The notes below the pieces were generated by a model. The model did no database searches, had not been told where the DNA came from, and saw nothing but the letters and a program-made list of their open reading frames with translations. The position numbers and the translations under genes are program-made. 64,000 bases of DNA, from the NCBI GenBank assembly GCA_014529385.2, contig CM043954.1, forward strand, positions 8,061,806 to 8,125,805. Reading direction: 5' to 3'. Source of the stretch: Adiantum capillus-veneris (lineage: Eukaryota; Streptophyta; Polypodiopsida; Polypodiales; Pteridaceae). Shown here piece by piece: positions 59,501-64,000 of this stretch (positions are counted from its first letter, which is position 1; every line of letters starts with the position of its first letter).

Positions 59501-60889
59501 AGCTTTTACCTCAGGCATGTCTACATTCAGCGTAAACATTCTGCCCACACATTTGCCCTCTGTGATCAGCTTACAGCCATTCTGGAAATCTTCTACATAA
59601 CAACCATTTGGATTGAAGTGAACCTGCAAACCCTGCTCAACCATTTGTCCAACAGAAACAAGATTCTTTGTAATGTTTGGGACATGAAGTACATCTGCTA
59701 AGTACTTTGATTTCCCACTCTTCGTATTTAGAGGTATGTCCCCTACATGAGCAATGGGGTGAGCTGTGTCATCTCCTGTCTGCACATAGCCTGACACATC
59801 TGGTTTGCGCATATCTCTAAACCACTCTCCACGAGACGTCATGTGATTAGAGGCACCTGAATCCACATACCAAACATCATCTTGGGTGGAATTCTCTGCA
59901 GTCATTGTATTCATTACATGTTGCATAACAAACATGCGCTCGTTTTTGCTGTCATCTGCATCTCTGCTAGTAGATGCATAGTTGCCCTGTTCTCTCTTTC
60001 TACTTGCTTTTCCCTTTGGACAGTCACGTGACATGTGACCTCTTTCACCACAAGTCCAACATTCTCTACTATCTGGAGTATGTTGCTGCCTGCTTGATCC
60101 TGCACCACGACCTCTTTGACTCCCCCTGCCTTGAGACTGGTTTCCCCTGCCACCTGTATTGTTTTGATTTGATTGACCTTCTAGAAATTGGCCCCTGCAA
60201 CCCCTTGGGCCTCGACCACGACCTCTACCTCTACCTCTGTTGGAGTTAGAATAGAAGGCCTGTTCAGAATTATTTCTGCCATGAGAAGAAGATGTGTCAA
60301 GGTTCTTCTCCTCAAGAATAAGCATAGAAATCAAATCTTGGAACACGGGGATGTCGTCTCTTGTATTCATGGAAGACCTAAAATGTACATACTCATCTCC
60401 TAGACCATCCAAGCATGCACGGACAATGTCATCGTCTTCCACTGAGACTTTAATAGATCCAAGAGCCTCAATGATACTCTTGATCTTCAAAGCATAATCA
60501 TTGATGGAGAGGTTGTTCCTCTTAACCTGATTTAGCTCCGACTTTAGTTGAAGCTTCCTGGCCTTGGTGTTCACCTCGAACACTCTGCCTAAGTTTTTCC
60601 ATGCAATGGCGGGGGTTTCAGCATCCTGTAGATAGCCCATCATGCCATCTGTGATGCTCATAGAAAGCCAATACATCACTTTTCTCTGGCCTTGTTGCCA
60701 GTCCCTCAAAGCTTTCCTTTGTTCTGCTGTAGCATTTGCCTCGGGAATCTCTGGTTCCTTTTCATTGTCTCCTTCTACATAGTCCCAATAACCTTTTCCT
60801 TTTAGGAAATTTGTTATTCTGAACTTCCATGCAGGGTAGTTATTTTTCTCAAGCTTCTCAGTAACAATATGACTGAAACCGTCAGACAT
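56540..60889 (-). CDS. Copia Gag-Pol polyprotein (1449 aa)
   Basis: The CDS starts at the ATG at 60889, 301 bp inside the 5' LTR. Gag covers about residues 1-270 (EKLEKNNYPAWKFRI) with RG-rich repeats and a CCHC knuckle (CWTC-x4-H-x4-C) at about 276-289. The protease has WYVDSGASNHM at about 342. The integrase has an HHCC finger (WHKRIGH ... CAAC), catalytic D at about 545 (DVWGPTD), D at about 607 (RSDGGGEY) and E 36 residues later (GVTERKN). RT shows HQMDVKNAFLNGEL and the box YVDDLIIVG at about 1123. RNase H shows YTDADWAGS, LSSTEAEYRG and HIEVHYHYVR. All catalytic residues are present and no stop interrupts. The last 28 bases of the frame lie inside the 3' LTR. Virus-like particles in the cytoplasm are the usual site of action for this family. 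Confidence 0.97.
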   Translation of the reverse strand: MSDGFSHIVTEKLEKNNYPAWKFRITNFLKGKGYWDYVEGDNEKEPEIPEANATAEQRKALRDWQQGQRKVMYWLSMSITDGMMGYLQDAETPAIAWKNLGRVFEVNTKARKLQLKSELNQVKRNNLSINDYALKIKSIIEALGSIKVSVEDDDIVRACLDGLGDEYVHFRSSMNTRDDIPVFQDLISMLILEEKNLDTSSSHGRNNSEQAFYSNSNRGRGRGRGRGPRGCRGQFLEGQSNQNNTGGRGNQSQGRGSQRGRGAGSSRQQHTPDSRECWTCGERGHMSRDCPKGKASRKREQGNYASTSRDADDSKNERMFVMQHVMNTMTAENSTQDDVWYVDSGASNHMTSRGEWFRDMRKPDVSGYVQTGDDTAHPIAHVGDIPLNTKSGKSKYLADVLHVPNITKNLVSVGQMVEQGLQVHFNPNGCYVEDFQNGCKLITEGKCVGRMFTLNVDMPEVKATLFAQGTGVVADVDIWHKRIGHVNEQRLRSMQSKQIVKGLPKFKVDGMHKVCAACQFGKQSKGSFPHERNVCKKPLEVVHTDVWGPTDTASIHGCRYYVSFIDDHTRKVWVYFMRNKSEVFGHFQDFKVMIEKETDMQIKTLRSDGGGEYFSNDFSDFLRMHGIHRQFTCRYTPQQNGVTERKNRHIAEVARALMNEKNMPHHFWAEAVNTAVYIMNRTPTAAVHDVTPEEKFTGTKPDLAHLKVFGCIAYVHVPDELRRKLDPKAEKCILVGYSLEQKGYRCYNPTTRELRVSRDVLFDEMSSWYSNAHGTIGADVKDDVVVQNVRPQSQVLSGPQESSSRGSVEKPWNGRLRTQVTPPTGTGNVSRKGKEKVDEPPFMVDASSGFSHVDMDSDGSEQSLDEEFGILAVRTPGVRKVQEDARGQRSDPGPHRSNRVRNPVQKLTYDGYLAHHQAYMAKVIQDVEPTCFEDAVGNVHWDDAMNEEMAALEANDTWELVPLPSGKKAIGCKWVYKTKHKADGNIERHKARLVAKGYVQTYGIDYEETFAPVAKMTTVRAVIAVAASRGWIMHQMDVKNAFLNGELQEEVYMDQPPGYVDPGYPDYVCRLLKALYGLKQGSRAWYDRIAKYLVSIGFRRAHADHSLYVRESDVGIVVITIYVDDLIIVGDNAMEIDHVKGLLKQEFEMKDLGELRYFLGIEVIRTPEGVWLSQRQYALDMLSKYGMADCKPISIPLDVNAKLSAEKGDVVEDVNMYRKIVGSLIYLTITRPDLSYTVGLESQFMQLSRKPHLDGVRRTLRYVQVTLDYALFYAADAPLALYGYTDADWAGSIVDRRSTSGFMFSFGSAAVTWSNKKQPTVALSSTEAEYRGAAVAACEVAWLRTLLEDLGVQVDQQIFIHCDNLSSMQLARNPMFHARTKHIEVHYHYVRERVLAGDIDLVYVSTEEQIADIFTKALGAEKLRRFRTMLGLCDMQSSRGSVEMSSSTP
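56568..56581 (-). promoter_or_regulatory. Polypurine tract
   Basis: The minus strand reads AGCTCGAGGGGGAG directly before the 3' LTR. It lies within the coding frame of the polyprotein. Confidence 0.9.
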
Positions 60890-61190
60890 CTTGAAGCACT
60901 AAGACAAAATAGCTGCAATCTGCAAAAACCTGCAAATCTGCTGAACCTGCTATCGTGGTTCTTGTAACGCTTTCTACACTCAACGAGTGTCCACAATCAA
61001 GCGTACATACAACCACTCTACTTGTACAGTAAATCTCTGTATAGTGCACTTTGGAGACCTGTTCAGAAACTTGTGCGAAAAACCCCTAAAATTTTTTTCG
61101 CTGCGCGAGGCGCCTTCGGCATCTGGTCGTGGATTGCGAACGAAGGGATTGTGATGCTCTTGCTCTCTTAGCCTCTCTTGCCTGCACCAG

Positions 61191-61202
61191 GCTCTGATAC
61201 CA
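61191..61202 (-). promoter_or_regulatory. Primer-binding site (tRNA-iMet)
   Basis: The minus strand reads TGGTATCAGAGC directly after the 5' LTR with no gap, complementary to initiator tRNA-Met. Confidence 0.92.
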
Positions 61203-61526
61203 TGTAAAGAATGAGGATGCAAGAGAGCTACACAAGACAAGCAAAAAGCACACAAAGATGGAAAGCTTCTTCTTCTTCTTCACAGAAAAGAGAGTACAAA
61301 ATGACTAAGTGCTAAAGCTGAAAAGTAGCACATATGTACATGCGGTCACTAAGTGTGAACTCGACTTGAAGCGTACTAGGCTGGCACTATAAGTGTAGTC
61401 CAGCTGTAGAATCACTGGCAGAGATCCTCCGTGTCGGTCACCTAACGGCGCCAGTGAGTAAATGCCGTAAGCGGCCAAGACCCGTAGTGGATGCCAACTC
61501 AAGGTGTAGAGCTCGACATCTCAACA
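61203..61526 (-). repeat. 5' LTR of the young copia element
   Basis: 324 bp, full-length form. The segment missing from the 3' LTR lies 83-159 bp from the LTR start, in the expected U3 promoter part, and contains a TATA-like CTTATAGTG. Confidence 0.95.
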
Positions 61527-61531
61527 AAAAA

Positions 61532-62002
61532 CACTAAATTTTCAGCCATGAAACTTAAATGCTCATACAAGCGGATGCGAAAAATCCCAAACGGAGTTAG
61601 AAAAATCCCTAAATTTGTGGGATCACTTGCATAAGCATAAAAATAATATATAAGCATCGTTTTTTATCAATATACCATTTTGGGTCACTTTCCAAGCAAT
61701 TCTGCAACGACGCCTGTTAGCTGCTATTTTTGGCAGTTTTTGCTCGCACCTATTTATAGGCAAGATGAGTGTGCCACCATGAAACACTTGGACTATTTAC
61801 ATTGTCAAACCAAATTAAGCATCTTAGACGCTTCAACATATATCACAATATGTACATGATTGCTTTTACTTGCATACATCGAGAAGTGTCAAGAGTGAGG
61901 TGAATGTATTTATTTCACACTATGTACGTGCCACGGAACGACATCCACCCCCTCTGAACGTGCACATCCTCTTGTATGTGCCACAACTACATTTGTAGAG
62001 CA
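61532..62002. other. Non-coding flank of the gypsy integrase remnant
   Basis: No ORF is present. It is probably the 3' untranslated or LTR sequence of the gypsy remnant to the right, whose coding ends at 62003; no LTR boundary could be fixed. Confidence 0.4.
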
Positions 62003-63290
62003 TTAAAACTCATGGTTAGACGCCATATTCTCACTTTCATCCTCAGTTTGCATATAGTGGGCTTCATCATCCTCTTCACTTGGTTGTGCATCAAATGTAT
62101 CATCATCCCCTCTTCTTTTGAATAATTTAATTAGTTTTCGTGCAATGGGAATTTTCAGTTCTGTCCCATCTAGTTCATGCAAGGTGTAAGTTGCATTTCC
62201 ATGCACATGTTTGACAACATAAGGACCAAACCATCCCTTTGCAAGCTTCCTTATTGTAGAGTGCTGGTTTTCAAGGCTACTATCGTACACCAACACCCAA
62301 TCACCTTCTTCAATGTCTTTTGGTTTGAGCCTATGCATCTTGTCAAAGTGTCTTTGTTTTTCAACCTTGCATTCTTTAGTCAAGCTTTTGCAAACTCAAT
62401 GTCTTCAGGCCTTCTGTTTAATTACCGTATGTGCAATGCAAGAAGGTCCTTTCTACTCATTCCATCTTCCCATGGCGATACTATCCATGTAAGAATTACA
62501 TCTTCAATTGGAATCACAGGTTTTTGACCATACATCAATTCAACAAGCACATAGCCAGTGATTGAACTGTGTGTTGTACGGTCAGCCCACAATGCGAATG
62601 GCAGTAACCTTGGCCACTCTCTAAGATTACCTTCACAAGCCTTAGCTAAAGCTTTGATTATTGGAGGATTCCCTCTTTCACTTTTGCCATTTCCCTCTGG
62701 GTTATAAGCACAAGTTAAAGCTAGATCGATGCCCACAAATTCCCTTGCTTCATCAGCATCCAATTATCCTCTATCTCCAGTTATCTTTCCCATACATCCA
62801 TACCAACAGATCACATCTTCAAGAAGGAATTTTCATACAGCTTGTGTACTCTTTGTCCCCAATGCACGCCCTTCAACTTGATTGGAAAAATCTTCTCTTG
62901 CAAGCACTAAATACCTCATTTTCCAAAGTCCCAAAGGCATTGTGACCAAGTCCACAACCCATTTGTAATGGATGGCTAATGGCAAGGTAGGATGTAGTCC
63001 ATCATGATGCCGTACATTTGAATACATTTGGCATGTCACACAAGACTCCACAAACTCAGCCACATCCTTATACATCCTTTCCACCAAAACCTTTCTTTTA
63101 CCTTGGAAAATTTTGCCCATAAACTTCTATGGAACTCCTTGATGATTTGTTGCTGAGTAACCTTATCGCATACTATGTGCAATGGTGTTTCATCTCTTCG
63201 TTTAGGATGATTCCATAAGTAACCATCCCTCAAGAAGTATCCATATGATTTTCTTCTTATCCTCTTAAATTCCTTCTCGGTCCAATCATA
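62003..63290 (-). pseudogene. Gypsy integrase remnant
   Basis: Minus-strand pieces at 63233-63036, 63120-62833, 62763-62422 and 62383-62003 read through an integrase. The first has a degenerate zinc finger (EFHRSLWAK ... ESCVTCQMYS). Then come the first aspartate region KWVVDLVTMPLG, YNPEGNGKSERG with the catalytic glutamate, and a C-terminal segment (EEGDWVLVYDSS, WFGPYVVKH). The finger's second histidine and the second catalytic aspartate region are lost or frame-broken. The type is distinct from the Athila/Tat integrases elsewhere in the window. The RT side is missing because another copia element sits at 63413. Confidence 0.85.
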
Positions 63291-63412
63291 CTGCTTCTAC
63301 AGAGTAATTAAATAGCAACCTATCAAGGGCCATTTATCCTCATATAGTTCCTCCAAAAAGGACTCAAGTGAAGACACAAAACATGCATGAATACTCTTTG
63401 CATGATCAATAG

Positions 63413-63690
63413 TGTTGAAGATGATGAAACAGGAAACAGAAGGAAGACAGCAACTCAGAGTAGGAAGAAGATGGAGAAGGAGAAGACACAGAGCTTGTGT
63501 ACGAGATCTCTGTAGTCTCTCTCTCTGTATTAGAATAATAATTGTGTACAAACTCAGAGCTACAAAGCTTATATGAAACCCTAAGAGATAAGGTGTCCTT
63601 TCACACCAGATGTCCAGGGGGAAAAACCCAGTGGGAGAAAAGTGCCCCTGGTGAAGCGCGTATACACACTAACACTACTACATGTCTACA
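63413..63690 (-). repeat. 3' LTR of a second copia element
   Basis: 278 bp from TGTTGAAG to TCTACA on the plus strand (the minus-strand LTR starts TGTAGACATG). A G-rich polypurine tract on the minus strand (plus-strand aatcccccc at 63691-63699) abuts it. The partner LTR lies outside the window, so the left boundary is inferred from TG/CA ends and the element layout. Confidence 0.7.
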
Positions 63691-63737
63691 AATCCCCCCT
63701 GTAGTGATAGTGTGAATCCGTACAAGGTAGCAAATCA

Positions 63738-64000
63738 TCATGTGTATGAGAGTAAGCCCAAAGCTTTTCGGAAAGCTTCAAACTTTTCTCGTGATAACGC
63801 CTTCGTAAATAGATCTGCAATGTTATCCTGTGTAGGACAGTAAGTTAGTGTGATCTCCCCTGCATGTAGCCTTTCCCTGACATAGTGGTAGTGAACCTCT
63901 ATGTGCTTTGTTCTTGCATGAAATACTGGATTCCTTGCAACTGCCATAGCACTCTGACTGTCAGTGAAAATGGTAGTGGGTGCCTGTTGACACTCACAAA
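63738..64000 (-). CDS. Copia RNase H C-terminus (partial)
   Basis: The frame is open from the window edge to a stop at 63738. It contains TIFTDSQSAMAVARNPVF, HARTKHIEVHYHYVRER, and IADLFTKALSREKF, the conserved end of copia RNase H. It resembles the end of the intact polyprotein at 56540-60889 but is a different family member (about two thirds of residues shared by eye). The stop lies 47 bp from the LTR. The rest of the element is beyond the window. Confidence 0.92.
   Translation of the reverse strand, partial: CECQQAPTTIFTDSQSAMAVARNPVFHARTKHIEVHYHYVRERLHAGEITLTYCPTQDNIADLFTKALSREKFEAFRKALGLLSYT

Larger units (their letters stand above)
56321..61526 (-). mobile_element. Young, complete Ty1/copia element
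   Basis: The 5' LTR is at 61203-61526 and the 3' LTR at 56321-56567, starting TGTTGAGATG and ending CTTTACA on the minus strand. The TSD AAAAA is present at both ends (56316-56320, 61527-61531). The LTRs are identical by eye except for a 77-bp deletion in the 3' LTR. The primer site, polypurine tract and an uninterrupted 1449-codon polyprotein are present. This is the only element in the window that looks potentially autonomous. Confidence 0.97.

Noticed and set aside
57575-60249. Plus-strand ORFs of 70-190 codons opposite the copia polyprotein
   Set aside because: Shadows of the intact minus-strand coding frame with no domain of their own.

Overview
The window is gene-poor nuclear DNA from a plant, built almost entirely of LTR retrotransposons and their wreckage, several nested inside one another. 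The evidence is Ty1/copia elements primed by initiator tRNA-Met (TGGTATCAGAGC), Ty3/gypsy elements of the Athila/Tat type with a tRNA-Asp primer site (TGGCGCCGTTGCCGGGGA), long AT-rich LTRs and abundant (CT)n/(GT)n microsatellites. A DUF7869-like fragment and an unusual gypsy integrase suggest a large-genome lineage such as a fern, gymnosperm or basal lineage, but I cannot name the species. I saw no rRNA, tRNA or CRISPR locus and no intact host gene.

Layout. 1-2464: a 1332-bp tandem repeat with a degenerate minus-strand protein-like segment. 2630-4978: minus-strand fragments of an unrecognised protein with a duplicated domain. 5612-9075: probable solo LTR (TGTAAGGT...ACCTTACA) containing a 152-bp AT-rich tandem repeat. 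9668-14616: Tork-like copia element on the minus strand, target-site duplication (TSD) AGTCC, decayed and lacking most of its integrase. 16420-17775: DUF7869-like pseudogene, cut off by a gypsy element. 17776-22103 and 40497-41374: the two halves of an old gypsy element, split by a younger one. 22104-40496: the splitting element, an 18.4-kb gypsy element with 938-bp LTRs and a perfect TSD ACTGC. 41932-46574: gag-protease remnant between two roughly 500-bp direct repeats. 48860-56094: non-autonomous element with 2.27-kb LTRs and a gag-like but pol-less interior. 56321-61526: young copia element with an intact 1449-codon polyprotein. 62003-63290: gypsy integrase remnant. 63413-64000: 3' end of another copia element running off the window.

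The most interesting object is the 18.4-kb element. It carries nine copies of a 24-nt palindrome centred on ACGCGT, four in its leader before gag and five in the 2-kb non-coding stretch before a third ORF. The spacing is quasi-regular (about 283 and 130 nt) in both places, and the core is unchanged in all nine while the flanks have drifted. A ten-base half-site also lies in both LTRs. The element has two retropepsin-like domains (one after gag, one after integrase), two HHCC zinc-binding segments before the integrase core, an internal exact copy of the 12-nt 3' polypurine tract just after pol, a basic tail with repeated W-x-[PAV]-K motifs, and a coiled-coil third ORF. The old element that it interrupts also has a post-integrase coiled-coil ORF, so that ORF looks like a lineage trait.

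Nearly all the coding sequence is broken by nonsense codons or small indels. Many of the stops look like C-to-T changes of CAA or CAG, as expected for methylated, silenced elements. Only the copia polyprotein at 56540-60889 looks capable of function.
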